Shown: in pieces, positions 17,915-27,074 of the stretch
Position numbering within the stretch: the first letter of the stretch is position 1
Layout: each line of letters begins with the position of its first letter
Source of the DNA: Paenibacillus sp. FSL H7-0737
GTDB lineage: Bacteria > Bacillota > Bacilli > Paenibacillales > Paenibacillaceae
Reading direction: 5' to 3'
Assembly (NCBI RefSeq): GCF_000758545.1
Contig: NZ_CP009279.1
Coordinates: 2,852,001 to 2,916,000, forward strand
DNA length: 64,000 bases
Program-made: the position numbers and the translations under genes
Notes under the pieces: model-generated
The model's database searches: none
Told to the model about the DNA's origin: nothing
Seen by the model: only the letters and a program-made list of their open reading frames with translations

Positions 17915-19150
17915 ATGAGTGATTTGCTTGGTCGGCTACGTAAGGGATACGGGAAAAAGCTGCGTGCACTTCACACCTGGAACGGCTGGATCGTCGTGAT
18001 ATTGGCCTTGACTGGGCTTGTGCTAGTAGGCGGTTTCTGGCGAGGTTTCCTCGGTGAAGGCAGGGTATGGATTAAAGGCTTGCATATTGTGGTAGGAATT
18101 GCATCTATCCTTCCAGTGATCTATTATCTTCTGCTGGCCAGTAAACATTGGAAACAGCTAAAGGAAAAACCTTGGCAGCGGTTCAATGTACTTGTTGTGC
18201 TCTTCCTGTTGCTTGGGTGGTTCGTTTCTGGTGTATTGTTATGGCAGTTTCGTACGGTAGGACCGCAAGTATCTAATCTTTCATTGGTCGTTCATGATGT
18301 CCTGACATGGATTGGACTGCCTTACATTATCTATCACTCATTGACTCGTGTGAAGTGGTTGAAGGAGCCGAATCGTAGGATCATCAAGAGCGAGGGGAGT
18401 GCCATTACAACATCTCAGAATACTCCGCAGCCAGTCTATACACGTAGAGCTTTCATTCGAGGGACGATCGGTGTAGGGCTTGCCCTTACAATCGGACCCT
18501 CATTTGTAAAATGGTTAGGCAGCTCGATTGGAAACATCGGTGGCAGCGAAACGATCGATAAATTAATCGAGAATGACCGCAATCAGCTGTTGCCAGCACC
18601 GCAGCCACTGGCGGCATCGTCACCGCCTCTTGGAGGTGGGTCGCAGGGTCAATTCCGTGTTTATACTGTAACCCCTATTCCTGAGTTCACGAACGATAAT
18701 TGGTCCTTTAAGTTGGATGGTCTTGTTGATCAGAGCTTTACATGGAATTGGGAGCAATTCGTTCAATTGCAACGTACGGTTCAAGTGAGTGATTTTCACT
18801 GCGTGACAGGTTGGTCCGTCTATAAGAATACCTGGGAGGGCATCAAGCTGAAGGATCTTCTACAAATGGCTGGTGTGAAGTCCACTGCAAAGACAGTGAA
18901 GTTCTACTCAGGGGATGGGGTATATACAGATACCCTTACGCTGGAGCAGGCGGATATGGACGATGTTATGGTCGCGGTGATGCATGATGGGAAACCGATT
19001 CCAAGCGATCTCGGTGGACCGGTTCGGCTAATTGTCCCCAAAATGTTCGCTTACAAGTCAGTGAAGTGGCTGAACCGGATTGAACTGATCGAGGGAGAGC
19101 ATACAGGATACTGGGAGCAACGAGGCTATTCGAATGACGCTTGGGTATAA
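17915..19150 (+). CDS. Membrane-anchored molybdopterin oxidoreductase (sulfite oxidase-like)
   Basis: 411 residues. The first 150 hold four membrane helices with several His residues, resembling a cytochrome b561/PepSY-like haem membrane unit. A twin-arginine-like TRRAFIRG followed by a hydrophobic stretch lies near 176-200. The C-terminal 170 residues are the oxidoreductase molybdopterin-binding domain with the cofactor Cys in SDFHCVTGWSVYKN near 295. It probably moves electrons between the membrane haem and a substrate outside the cell, such as a sulfoxide or sulfite. GAGGAGGAGG precedes the ATG, and a terminator follows. Substrate is unknown. Confidence 0.82.
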   Translation: MSDLLGRLRKGYGKKLRALHTWNGWIVVILALTGLVLVGGFWRGFLGEGRVWIKGLHIVVGIASILPVIYYLLLASKHWKQLKEKPWQRFNVLVVLFLLLGWFVSGVLLWQFRTVGPQVSNLSLVVHDVLTWIGLPYIIYHSLTRVKWLKEPNRRIIKSEGSAITTSQNTPQPVYTRRAFIRGTIGVGLALTIGPSFVKWLGSSIGNIGGSETIDKLIENDRNQLLPAPQPLAASSPPLGGGSQGQFRVYTVTPIPEFTNDNWSFKLDGLVDQSFTWNWEQFVQLQRTVQVSDFHCVTGWSVYKNTWEGIKLKDLLQMAGVKSTAKTVKFYSGDGVYTDTLTLEQADMDDVMVAVMHDGKPIPSDLGGPVRLIVPKMFAYKSVKWLNRIELIEGEHTGYWEQRGYSNDAWV

Positions 19151-19162
19151 ATGAGTTTACTT

Positions 19163-19198
19163 AACCTTAATGGGCTTTGGGCCTGTTAAGGTTTTTTT
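19163..19198 (+). terminator. Terminator of the molybdopterin enzyme gene
   Basis: AACCTTAA pairs with TTAAGGTT around a GGGC/GCCT inner region and is followed by seven T residues. Confidence 0.85.
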
Positions 19199-19375
19199 GT
19201 GATTAGGGATGTAATCACAGAAATAATTCCATATATATAGAAGTGAATCAACGTAGGGCAGAGATCATCTGCGGAAAATTAGTTTTTTTGTAAATAAAAG
19301 GAGTATGGTGAGTTAGTTTCTGATAAAATAAAGCAAATGATGGAAAAAGTTACCGGATCGGTTAGGGAGGTGTTT

Positions 19376-20122
19376 ATGTTGAACGGTGCGAGATCCGTAA
19401 AGCTATTAGGACTTATAGTTGGCGTGGTGTTACTGAATATTATCGTTTTGTCACCAGGGTTATTAGGGGTCGAAATTGGGGGAGTAAGCGTTCTAGAGAC
19501 TTCCTTTGGCGTGACATTAGTAGTGATCAGTCTTCTTGTTGTCCTTTATGGAAGTTATAATTTGCTGTTTAAAGCTTCGGTGGTTCCACCTGTAAAAGAG
19601 ATAAAGACGCATGAGGATTATATAGCAGCGCTCACGCAATACAAAAATGTAAAGGTGCTGAAGAAGGACATTACACTGGCTTTGGATCAGGTCATTCGGA
19701 TGGAAAAGAAGAAAAACACGTTAATGGTTGTCCTTGGTCAGAGATTTGAGCAGTCGGAGCTAAGCTACAAGAAGTTTGGTGCGGTCAGTTATGAAGTAGA
19801 GAAGCTTTTCTATCTGAATATCCGAGGGATACTTAATAAGTTAAGTGTTTTTGACGCTTCGGAATTCTCCCTTTTTGCCAGTCAGCAGAGACCTGCGCAG
19901 TTCTCGGATAAATTGGTGCAGAAAAAAACAGCGCTATACAATGAATACTTGGCTTATGTAACAGGTTATCTCGGTGCAAACGAAGAGATTTTGCTGAAGT
20001 TAGATCAATTACTTCTCGAAATATCGCTATTAGACAGTACGAATTATAAAGATGTTGAAGATATGCCTTGTATGAAGGAGATCGATGAATTGATCAAACA
20101 GACGAAATTCTATAAGCAATGA
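19376..20122 (+). CDS. Membrane protein of the VWA/TelA cassette, unknown function
   Basis: 248 residues. Two membrane helices occur in the first 65 residues (about 7-28 and 42-64). A charged, largely helical cytoplasmic region of about 180 residues follows, with repeated Leu/Lys patterns. ATG at 19376 is preferred because AGGGAGG lies 5 bp upstream; the upstream ATG at 19337 has no site. It is followed 13 bp later by the VWA gene and then telA, so it is likely a structural partner of that membrane complex. I do not recognise a named family. Confidence 0.7.
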   Translation: MLNGARSVKLLGLIVGVVLLNIIVLSPGLLGVEIGGVSVLETSFGVTLVVISLLVVLYGSYNLLFKASVVPPVKEIKTHEDYIAALTQYKNVKVLKKDITLALDQVIRMEKKKNTLMVVLGQRFEQSELSYKKFGAVSYEVEKLFYLNIRGILNKLSVFDASEFSLFASQQRPAQFSDKLVQKKTALYNEYLAYVTGYLGANEEILLKLDQLLLEISLLDSTNYKDVEDMPCMKEIDELIKQTKFYKQ

Positions 20123-20135
20123 AAGGAAGATGCGA

Positions 20136-21824
20136 ATGGCTAGGAAAGGGAGAACATTTTTAGTCCTCGGAATTATAACAGTGGTAGTTTTTGCTCTTGT
20201 GTATTTTGGGATCACCTTAACATCTAATTTAGGTAAAACCACTACTGAGGTTTCGTCAGAAGATGCAGGAAGGCGGCTGGAAAAACTTTATAAAAAAATT
20301 AACGTAAATATCGCGGAGCAAGTTAAAGGACAAATCGACCTTGATCCTGTAGCGATTGGTGATTCCTTACCGGATATTTCTAAATTTCCTATATCAGTAA
20401 CCAATACAACGGATAGCTTTGTCGAAATCTTTTCATCCACAGAGAAATCAGGAACGGGTAATGATGGATGGCTTAATGAAGTGGCGACAGACTTTAATAG
20501 TTCCAATATAGAAGTGAACGGATTACCTGTTTCAGTAAAAATTCGCAATATTGCTTCAGGAACAGCGACGGATTACATAAGGTCTGGTAAATATATACCA
20601 GATGCGTTTACACCATCCAATGAGTTATGGGGTGAGATGGTAAAAGCGAACGGAATGAATACGCAGCTTATAACCAATCGTCTTATTGGTAATGTAGCCG
20701 GTATTGTCACGAATAAAACGAAATATGATGAGTTAGTAGAAAAGTATGGTTCTTTAAACGTTAAGACGATTACTGATGCGATAGCGAATAATGAATTATC
20801 TATGGGTTACACAGATCCTTTTGCCAGCTCAACAGGTTTGAACTTTCTTGTGACTGCACTTGGGACGTTTGACAGCTCTGATTTGCTTGGAGAGCAAGCG
20901 GTTCAGGGCTTTGAGAAATTCCAAGCGAATGTACCTTTTATCGCATCGACTACTTTACAAATGCGTGATGCGGCTAAAACGGGGAAGCTGGATGCTTTTG
21001 TATTAGAGTATCAAATTTACGCAAATGCCCCCGAACTAAAGGGTAGTTATGTATTTACTCCTTTTGGTGTAAGGCATGACAGCCCCCTTTACGCATTAGG
21101 TGATCTTCCACAAGAGAAGCTGGACATTATTAAGAAATTCGCGGAGTTTGTTGAACAGGATAAGTATCAGCGTTTGGGTGAGGAAAAAGGTTTTAATGGA
21201 CTGAATGACTATCATTCGGAGGTTAATCCAGTGGATGGCAGTCTTTTATCCTCGGCTCAAAAGCTGTGGAAGGAGAAGAAAAACGGCAATAAACCCATTG
21301 CGGCAGTATTTGTAGCTGATGTCTCAGGTAGCATGAACGGGGAGCCATTAAATCGTTTAAAGCAATCATTATTAACAGGACAGAAGTACTTGGGCAAAGA
21401 TAATAGTATTGGTTTTGTTTCCTACTCCGATAACGTTACGATAAATCTTCCAATCGGCAAATATGACACGAATCAGCAGTCGATGTTTGTTGGGGCGATA
21501 GATAGTCTTCAGGCGAATGGGGGGACAGCGACTTTTGATGGAATTGTGGTGGCACTCAAAATGCTTCAAGACGAAATGAAGATAAACCCGGAAATCAAAC
21601 CTTTAATCTTTGTATTAAGTGATGGAGAAACGAATGAAGGTCATTCACTGAACGATATCAGGGGCTTAATTGAAACCTATAAAATTCCGATTTACACCAT
21701 TGGCTACAACGCAAATATTAAAGCACTGGAGAGCATTTCAAGTATTAATGAAGCGGCTAACATCAACGCGGATACAGACGACGTAGTCTATAAAATCGGA
21801 AACCTGCTTAATGTTCAAATGTAA
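20136..21824 (+). CDS. Membrane-anchored solute-binding / von Willebrand A fusion protein
   Basis: 562 residues. An N-terminal signal-anchor (about 8-30) is followed by a periplasmic-binding-protein-like domain at about 80-370, with segments such as LSMGYTDPFASSTGLNFL and YVFTPFGVRHDS. A VWA domain lies at about 385-562. The MIDAS is complete: DVSGSMNG near 395, a Thr in NGGTATFDG, and LSDGETNEG. ATG at 20136 is chosen for spacing to AGGAAG; ATG 20130 is two codons upstream. It sits between a membrane protein and telA. Such a fusion could bind a ligand outside the cell and use metal-dependent VWA adhesion to partners; this is inference. Confidence 0.85.
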   Translation: MARKGRTFLVLGIITVVVFALVYFGITLTSNLGKTTTEVSSEDAGRRLEKLYKKINVNIAEQVKGQIDLDPVAIGDSLPDISKFPISVTNTTDSFVEIFSSTEKSGTGNDGWLNEVATDFNSSNIEVNGLPVSVKIRNIASGTATDYIRSGKYIPDAFTPSNELWGEMVKANGMNTQLITNRLIGNVAGIVTNKTKYDELVEKYGSLNVKTITDAIANNELSMGYTDPFASSTGLNFLVTALGTFDSSDLLGEQAVQGFEKFQANVPFIASTTLQMRDAAKTGKLDAFVLEYQIYANAPELKGSYVFTPFGVRHDSPLYALGDLPQEKLDIIKKFAEFVEQDKYQRLGEEKGFNGLNDYHSEVNPVDGSLLSSAQKLWKEKKNGNKPIAAVFVADVSGSMNGEPLNRLKQSLLTGQKYLGKDNSIGFVSYSDNVTINLPIGKYDTNQQSMFVGAIDSLQANGGTATFDGIVVALKMLQDEMKINPEIKPLIFVLSDGETNEGHSLNDIRGLIETYKIPIYTIGYNANIKALESISSINEAANINADTDDVVYKIGNLLNVQM

Positions 21825-21848
21825 GTTACAACTTTTAGGAGGGGTTCT

Positions 21849-22988
21849 ATGTCTTTTACGATGGAAGTGGTAAGTCCGGAGAAATTGAAATCAGCGATTG
21901 AAGAACAGGTTAAACCTGAGCCACAGGAAGTAACGCAACTGAAGGAAATGGCGATAACCAATGTCTCGACGATTTTGGAGCTGGATTTAGAATCTTTGGA
22001 TAAGCGAAAAGAAGTGCTGCAATCCATAGACAGCTTCGGGATGAGCACCATGAGATCGTCTTCAGACAAGAACTCTCTTTTGCAAGTTTCTGTAGGGAAT
22101 TTATCAAAAACAGGGGATGAAGGCGGGCAAGTAGCTAAAGGATTAACGGAACTAAACCTCCAGTTGAAAGATTTAGACCCAAGTGCAGTGGATTTTGCCA
22201 AAAGTGGTCTTCTAGGGAAGTTCTTTAACCCATTGCGGAGTTATTTTGCGAAGTATCAAAAAGCAGATGCTATAATCTCAGATATTATCATTTCTTTAGA
22301 TAAAGGCAAAACCGTATTGAAAAATGATAACACTACATTAGAGTTTGAGCAGCAATCGCTTAGAGAGCTCACTAAAAAACTGCAGAAAGAAATTCAGCTG
22401 GGAATGCTGATGGATCAGGAGATTGAGACTCAGCTAGATGCAGCCAAGTTACGTAATGAGTCTGAAGAAAGAGTAAAGTTCATAACGGAGGAGGTGTTGT
22501 TTCCTCTGCGGCAGCGTGTGATGGATCTGCAACAGATGCTGGTAGTAAATCAGCAGGGAATTATGGCGATTGAAGTGGTTATACGAAATAATAAAGAGCT
22601 AATTAGAGGGGTGGACAGAGCTAGAAATGTTACGGTTTCTGCCCTGAAAATCTCCGTTACGGTGGCCAGTGCACTTTATAATCAACGAATTGTTTTGAAA
22701 AAGATTGAACTCCTAAATCAAACAACCAACACGCTAATAAGCGGCACCTCAAAAATGTTGAAAGATCAGGGGGCGGCGATCCATAAGCAATCCCTAGAAT
22801 CTAGCATTTCAGTAGATACTTTAAAACAGGCATTTACAGATGTGCTATCCGCTTTAGATTCGATAAGTACGTATAAGCAGGAAGCTCTTCCTAAAATGCG
22901 TGAAACCATTAACCAGTTCAGAGAGCTGGCAGATAGCGGAGAACAGCAGATCGTGCGGCTCGAGAAGGGGAATAAGCTGGGCTTGTAG
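21849..22988 (+). CDS. telA: TelA-family toxic anion resistance protein
   Basis: 379 residues, almost wholly helical and coiled-coil rich. It matches the TelA/KlaA toxic anion resistance family, seen in the segment from QVSVGNLSKTGDEG to GLLGKFFNPLRSYFAKYQKAD and the alpha-helical repeats that follow. TelA proteins are tied to tellurite and other envelope stresses and often sit with VWA proteins. GGAGGGG precedes the ATG. It is 24 bp after the VWA gene and is the last strongly linked gene of the cassette. No enzymatic motif is visible. Confidence 0.88.
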   Translation: MSFTMEVVSPEKLKSAIEEQVKPEPQEVTQLKEMAITNVSTILELDLESLDKRKEVLQSIDSFGMSTMRSSSDKNSLLQVSVGNLSKTGDEGGQVAKGLTELNLQLKDLDPSAVDFAKSGLLGKFFNPLRSYFAKYQKADAIISDIIISLDKGKTVLKNDNTTLEFEQQSLRELTKKLQKEIQLGMLMDQEIETQLDAAKLRNESEERVKFITEEVLFPLRQRVMDLQQMLVVNQQGIMAIEVVIRNNKELIRGVDRARNVTVSALKISVTVASALYNQRIVLKKIELLNQTTNTLISGTSKMLKDQGAAIHKQSLESSISVDTLKQAFTDVLSALDSISTYKQEALPKMRETINQFRELADSGEQQIVRLEKGNKLGL

Positions 22989-23114
22989 CTATTTCCAGTC
23001 TAAACCCATCCTAGCCTTTAGTCTGGTAAGACTCCGGTCCTAAGACTGTTTTGAGCCTTCTCTTTCTCACGTATAATGAGATTAATTGATAACGTGAGAG
23101 GAAGGACATAAGAA

Positions 23115-23837
23115 ATGAACGATAAGTTGTATACAATGCCGATCGGAGCGGTAGATTCCATGCAGATTCCCGTAGAATCGAAATCACAATCTAAACCAGG
23201 CAAACGTCGATCAAGTCCCAAGACCTATCGGAGTATGTTGTATTTTATAATCTCTTTGCCGATTACGATTGTATATTTCGTGTTTATGGTGACAGGATTA
23301 GCATTATCTATTGCTTTAACACCAATTTTCATCGGTATACCCTTGTTTTTCGCAGTAGCTAAAGGGTTAGATTACATTGTGAAATTTGAGCAAGAGCTAG
23401 TAAGATCACTACTGGATATTCCTAGACCGAGTGAAGAGCGCAGAACGGATATGAAGCAAGAGGGAGCGGGCTTCCTGCAACGCATGAAGTTAGGTTTTGA
23501 TGGTGCAAAGTTTGCACGTAACATCATGCTGATTATGGGACGATTCGTATCCAGCATTATCTTCTTCTCACTAACGATAACTGTGGTAGCGGCTGCGCTA
23601 GGTCTGATCACACTACCTGTGCTACATCAGATTTTCTTGCAAACGATGGATTTGAACATTTTGGAGAATAGTGTGTTTGCCTTATTTAATATCGACTGGA
23701 CATTATCTCAGCAATACATTTCCTATGTTGTAGCGGGACTCGTCGTTTCTGTGATCGCTACTTGGGTGATTAAATCGTTGATGGATGTACAGCGTAGAAT
23801 GTTGTTTGTATCCTACGAGGAAGAACGTCAGTATTAA
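23115..23837 (+). CDS. Stand-alone sensor-domain membrane protein
   Basis: 240 residues. After a 40-residue basic N terminus come four hydrophobic segments in two pairs: IVYFVFMVTGLALSIALTPI with IPLFFAVAKGL, and IIFFSLTITVVAAALGLI with ISYVVAGLVVSVIATWVI. The pattern ALTPIFIGIPLFF matches the putative sensor domain (PF13796-like) that is usually fused to kinases or found alone. GAGGAAGGA precedes the ATG, 126 bp after telA. It may function with the upstream cassette, but has its own leader and terminator. Confidence 0.65.
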   Translation: MNDKLYTMPIGAVDSMQIPVESKSQSKPGKRRSSPKTYRSMLYFIISLPITIVYFVFMVTGLALSIALTPIFIGIPLFFAVAKGLDYIVKFEQELVRSLLDIPRPSEERRTDMKQEGAGFLQRMKLGFDGAKFARNIMLIMGRFVSSIIFFSLTITVVAAALGLITLPVLHQIFLQTMDLNILENSVFALFNIDWTLSQQYISYVVAGLVVSVIATWVIKSLMDVQRRMLFVSYEEERQY

Positions 23838-23843
23838 TTGGAA

Positions 23844-23874
23844 AGAAGCGTAGCTCTTAAAGAGCTACGCTTCT
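23844..23874. terminator. Terminator between sensor-domain gene and phosphatase
   Basis: A 14-15 bp inverted repeat (AGAAGCGTAGCTCTT with its complement) around 23844-23874 lies between convergent genes and can end transcription both ways. Confidence 0.8.
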
Positions 23875-23923
23875 TATACTTTTATCGCTATCTTAATGAA
23901 TTAGTCCATAGCTCAATAAGTTG

Positions 23924-24712
23924 TTAAGCTTCTAAACAGTAGGCTTGTAGCTGCTTGCGCTTATCAGCAGTCATGCCGAATTCCTGTTCGAGGAAAATCT
24001 CTACACTTTTATAACGCGCGTCAATGGCAGAGAAAATGGCTTCCATGAATTCTCTGCGTAATATAAGCGCAGCCATAACAGTATCGACTTCCTTCGGTGA
24101 CAGATGCTGTGAGGCTTGCTTTTTTATTTGTTCATTCAAAGGACCCAGTGTCTGATTGGAGAGCAAATAGTCTTCTATAATCGTCTCTCTTGGAACCCCA
24201 AGTGCTAGGAAGATGAATGCTGATCCTACGCCAGTGCGGTCTCTTCCGCCGGCACAATGATGCAGGATACTGAATTCATCTGGAAGCATAATGGTTGCCA
24301 TAAGTCGCTTAAAGGAAGGGTTATTAAAGGCCATATCCAAATACATATTAACCAAGAAGTCTGTCGTAAAATGTTCAAGGAATCCAGAACGAACCACATC
24401 TCTCATGTCTCCAGGCACCTCTTGCTTTAGCGCAGGTACACAAATGTTATTAACTCCTGGAATGACTGGATCTGGTTTTAAACGAATTTCTTCTATTCCC
24501 CGATAATCAAATATGGTCTTAATTCCAAGTGATTTAAAGAGCTTTATATCTTGATCGCTCATTCCTGTTAATTCGGCTGATCGAAAAAACAAACCGTATT
24601 TGACTCTACGGCCATCTGAGGTGCTGTATCCCCCCATATCTCGGAAATTGAGGACGCCTTTAAAGGGGAGAACACGACGCTTAGAATCTGTTGTTTCTAG
24701 TTTCTGGTTCAT
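23924..24712 (-). CDS. Protein tyrosine/serine phosphatase (PTP-like, Y_phosphatase3)
   Basis: 262 residues. The N-terminal FRDMGGYSTSDGRRVKYG is the family hallmark (NFRDxGG). The P-loop HCAGGRDRTG near residues 151-160 has the CX5R catalytic Cys and Arg. An FDYR segment supplies an upstream acid/Arg pair. Members hydrolyse phosphotyrosine, phosphoserine or phosphoinositide phosphates. It appears monocistronic, with the promoter in the gap facing the DUF2785 gene. Host regulator versus nutrient phosphatase cannot be decided here. Confidence 0.88.
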   Translation of the reverse strand: MNQKLETTDSKRRVLPFKGVLNFRDMGGYSTSDGRRVKYGLFFRSAELTGMSDQDIKLFKSLGIKTIFDYRGIEEIRLKPDPVIPGVNNICVPALKQEVPGDMRDVVRSGFLEHFTTDFLVNMYLDMAFNNPSFKRLMATIMLPDEFSILHHCAGGRDRTGVGSAFIFLALGVPRETIIEDYLLSNQTLGPLNEQIKKQASQHLSPKEVDTVMAALILRREFMEAIFSAIDARYKSVEIFLEQEFGMTADKRKQLQAYCLEA

Positions 24713-24926
24713 TTTCGTACCACCTTTGGTTGGTTATTGAATAGGCTATTCTAAAATGTAGAAAGGGTGTCGCGTAACAATAAAAGTTTGCCCTTAATAC
24801 TATATATAGTACCATGATAAATGCCGACAACCCGAAAGGATAGTGTGACATTTTATAAACTAATATCTCTGTTAATTGTCGCGTTATTACGCTGTATACG
24901 GAAAAATTCTAGTAGGAGTGTGTAAA

Positions 24927-25748
24927 ATGAATTTAAAAGAAAAGTTGATAGTAATAAAAGAAAATGGCTACCAAGCACCTCCCGATACATTCCAGTTGAT
25001 ACAAGAAATGATACATAACATCGGTTCTGTGGATGCCGAGCTGCGTGATGACCTGATTTATACAATCTTATCACACTGGATTCCTGGTAATTCTCTAACT
25101 GCAAATGAACTAGAACAACTTCTTCCAGTTATTTTGGATCATAACCATTTGCATTTTAAGCTTGGTGAAACAAATACAGACTCTGTCTTTACTCGATCTT
25201 TCTCAATGCTAGTCATACCACTCGTCTTAGAGAGACATAGAGAATCACCATTTCTCTCAAGAGAGCAAATTCATCAGATAAAAGAGAAAGTATTTTATAA
25301 TGTACAAGAAGAGCGAGATTACCGCGGGTATGATGAAGAAAAAGGCTGGGCTCATGCTATAGCCCATGCAGCAGATGCTTTAGACGATTTAGCTCAATGT
25401 TCCGAACTGGATAACAATGACCTCATAACGATTCTCCATTTGGTTTATGAAAAGATGATCATAACAGATCGAATTTACTCCGATGGGGAAGATGAGAGAA
25501 TGGTAAGACCCATAATTAGTGTTTTAAATAGAAAAATACTTAGTCAGACTTATGTAGAGCAATGGATTCAAAGTTTTGGTGATGTGGAGAAAAATCCAGA
25601 GTTTCTTCCTGCCTTTAGGCAAAAAAATAATATAAAGAACTTTCTGAAAAGTTTATACTTTCGAGTTAAATTTTATAAAGTAGATACCGATCTCTGCCCA
25701 ACTATCGAGCATACATTATATAAAGTGGAAAAAGTATACTATTCCTAA
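24927..25748 (+). CDS. DUF2785 family protein
   Basis: 273 residues. The segment RDYRGYDEEKGWAHAIAHAADALDDLAQ near 132-160 is the family hallmark. The rest is alpha-helical and fits the DUF2785 length. ATG at 24927 is chosen because TAGGAG lies about 10 bp upstream; the longer frame from TTG 24876 lacks a site. Two conserved His and paired Asp/Glu in the WAHAIAHAADALDD motif could bind metal. No function is established that I know of, and the neighbours give no clear hint. Confidence 0.75.
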   Translation: MNLKEKLIVIKENGYQAPPDTFQLIQEMIHNIGSVDAELRDDLIYTILSHWIPGNSLTANELEQLLPVILDHNHLHFKLGETNTDSVFTRSFSMLVIPLVLERHRESPFLSREQIHQIKEKVFYNVQEERDYRGYDEEKGWAHAIAHAADALDDLAQCSELDNNDLITILHLVYEKMIITDRIYSDGEDERMVRPIISVLNRKILSQTYVEQWIQSFGDVEKNPEFLPAFRQKNNIKNFLKSLYFRVKFYKVDTDLCPTIEHTLYKVEKVYYS

Positions 25749-25801
25749 TTAAGAAAAAAGTTAGGTACGGATTCAGGCGCTTACATAGGATTATGTTTAT
25801 T

Positions 25802-25834
25802 AAAAAAAGCCCAAAAGATATATGGGCTTTTTTT
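25802..25834. terminator. Terminator between DUF2785 and SDR genes
   Basis: AAAAAAAGCCCA pairs with TGGGCTTTTTTT around a short A/T loop, with T tracts on both strands, between convergent genes. Confidence 0.85.
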
Positions 25835-25839
25835 GTTTC

Positions 25840-26568
25840 TTATCGCAAAATATAACCCCCATCAGGAAATAGGGTGCTTCCCGTAGTATAGTTATTAGTC
25901 ATCAAATAAATGGTTGTATGTGCTGCTTCGTCGGCATGTCCTACCCTGCCAAGGATATTCATATTCGTATATTCATCATAAGACTTGTCTCTAGTTTCTT
26001 GTTCTGCTCCTACCCAATTAAAGTTGGTATGAATGGTGCCTGGGGAGATGACATTTACTCGAATCGGAGCTAACTCAACAGCCAATGCTTTTCCTAGACT
26101 CTCAATCGCGCCGTTACAAGCTGCATAGGAGGCACCGTCTGCAAGAGGTCGTTGGCTGAATGCGCCAGACATCAGAACAATAGAGCCGGTTGGACTTATA
26201 TATGGGATCGCGCATTTCACAGCATTATATTGAGGCCAGAACTTTGCATTAAAGCAGCTATGCGCAATCTCTAAGCTTGAAGTAATCGGTCCTCTAACAT
26301 AAGAGGCGCCGGGAGTGAACAAATGATCGAAGTTGCCGATTTTTTCAAAAAAAGACTTTAAGTCTTCTTCATTTTGATTATCAAGCGAATGAGTTTCGGT
26401 GGATTCGAACCCTAGAATTTGTTGAGCTTTTTCTAATTTATCTTGTGAACGCCCAGCGATTATGACATATGCGCCTTGTTCAAGCGCTTGTTTGGCAGTC
26501 GCGAGCCCTATTCCGGAGCTTCCTCCGATAATGACAATTCGCTGGTTTTTTAATGAAATACTGGACAT
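25840..26568 (-). CDS. Short-chain dehydrogenase/reductase with altered YxxxK motif
   Basis: 242 residues. The cofactor motif GGSSGIG near residue 15 and the downstream VNVISPG are typical of classical SDRs. The active-site segment reads SYAACNGAIESLGKALAVEL, so the usual catalytic Lys of YxxxK is Asn, while Tyr and the upstream Ser of MSGAFSQ remain. Variants with YxxxN exist in some SDR branches. It is divergent from an HxlR regulator with shared operator repeats, so it is probably a regulated NADPH oxidoreductase for a reactive carbonyl or quinone. Substrate unknown. Confidence 0.88.
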   Translation of the reverse strand: MSSISLKNQRIVIIGGSSGIGLATAKQALEQGAYVIIAGRSQDKLEKAQQILGFESTETHSLDNQNEEDLKSFFEKIGNFDHLFTPGASYVRGPITSSLEIAHSCFNAKFWPQYNAVKCAIPYISPTGSIVLMSGAFSQRPLADGASYAACNGAIESLGKALAVELAPIRVNVISPGTIHTNFNWVGAEQETRDKSYDEYTNMNILGRVGHADEAAHTTIYLMTNNYTTGSTLFPDGGYILR

Positions 26569-26658
26569 TTTTATCTACTCCGTTCATAGTTAAATGGACT
26601 TTTAAGTTCTGTTTTTTATTATTAGGTATAAAAGAAATTCTGCACAGTACGCACTTTT

Positions 26659-26688
26659 TTCGTACTAGGTACGATTGTTCGTACTAGC
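26659..26688. promoter_or_regulatory. Candidate HxlR operator
   Basis: TCGTACTAGGTACGA at 26660-26674 is a perfect dyad with a 3 bp centre. The 10-mer TTCGTACTAG recurs exactly 20 bp downstream (26659 and 26679), about two helical turns apart. It lies between the SDR and HxlR genes and upstream of both. Confidence 0.6.
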
Positions 26689-26723
26689 TGTGAAATAGAA
26701 TAACTATCGAAAGAGATGATCAC

Positions 26724-27062
26724 ATGGATTTACTTGAGCCGAGATTGGCCGGAGTGCTTACAACGCTTGATAAGATCGGTGGAAAGTGGAAGCCGCTCAT
26801 TTTATTTATTTTATTGATAGATGGTACCAAACGATTTGGCGAACTGCGACGGATCATTCCAGATGTCTCTCAAGGGACATTAACGAAGCAACTACGGGAG
26901 CTTGAAGAGGATCAACTTATCGATCGTGTGATTTTTCATGAGCTTCCATTGAGGGTGGAATATAGTATTTCAGAACATGGCAAATCACTAATTACTGTTT
27001 TGGATAGCATGTGTGGCTGGGGAAGGATGCATCAGGAGTATTTAAATAATACAAATAAGTAA
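26724..27062 (+). CDS. HxlR-family transcriptional regulator
   Basis: 112-residue winged helix protein. The segments [36 protein letters not shown] are split across the recognition helix region, and the wing [16 protein letters not shown] is diagnostic. HxlR proteins often sense electrophiles or oxidants through Cys; the single obvious Cys is C94 in SMCGWG. It is divergent from the SDR with a direct/inverted repeat operator between them, so it is the probable repressor of the SDR and itself. Its stop codon is in frame with the next ORF. Confidence 0.9.
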   Translation: MDLLEPRLAGVLTTLDKIGGKWKPLILFILLIDGTKRFGELRRIIPDVSQGTLTKQLRELEEDQLIDRVIFHELPLRVEYSISEHGKSLITVLDSMCGWGRMHQEYLNNTNK

Positions 27063-27074
27063 GGGGCGGACATT

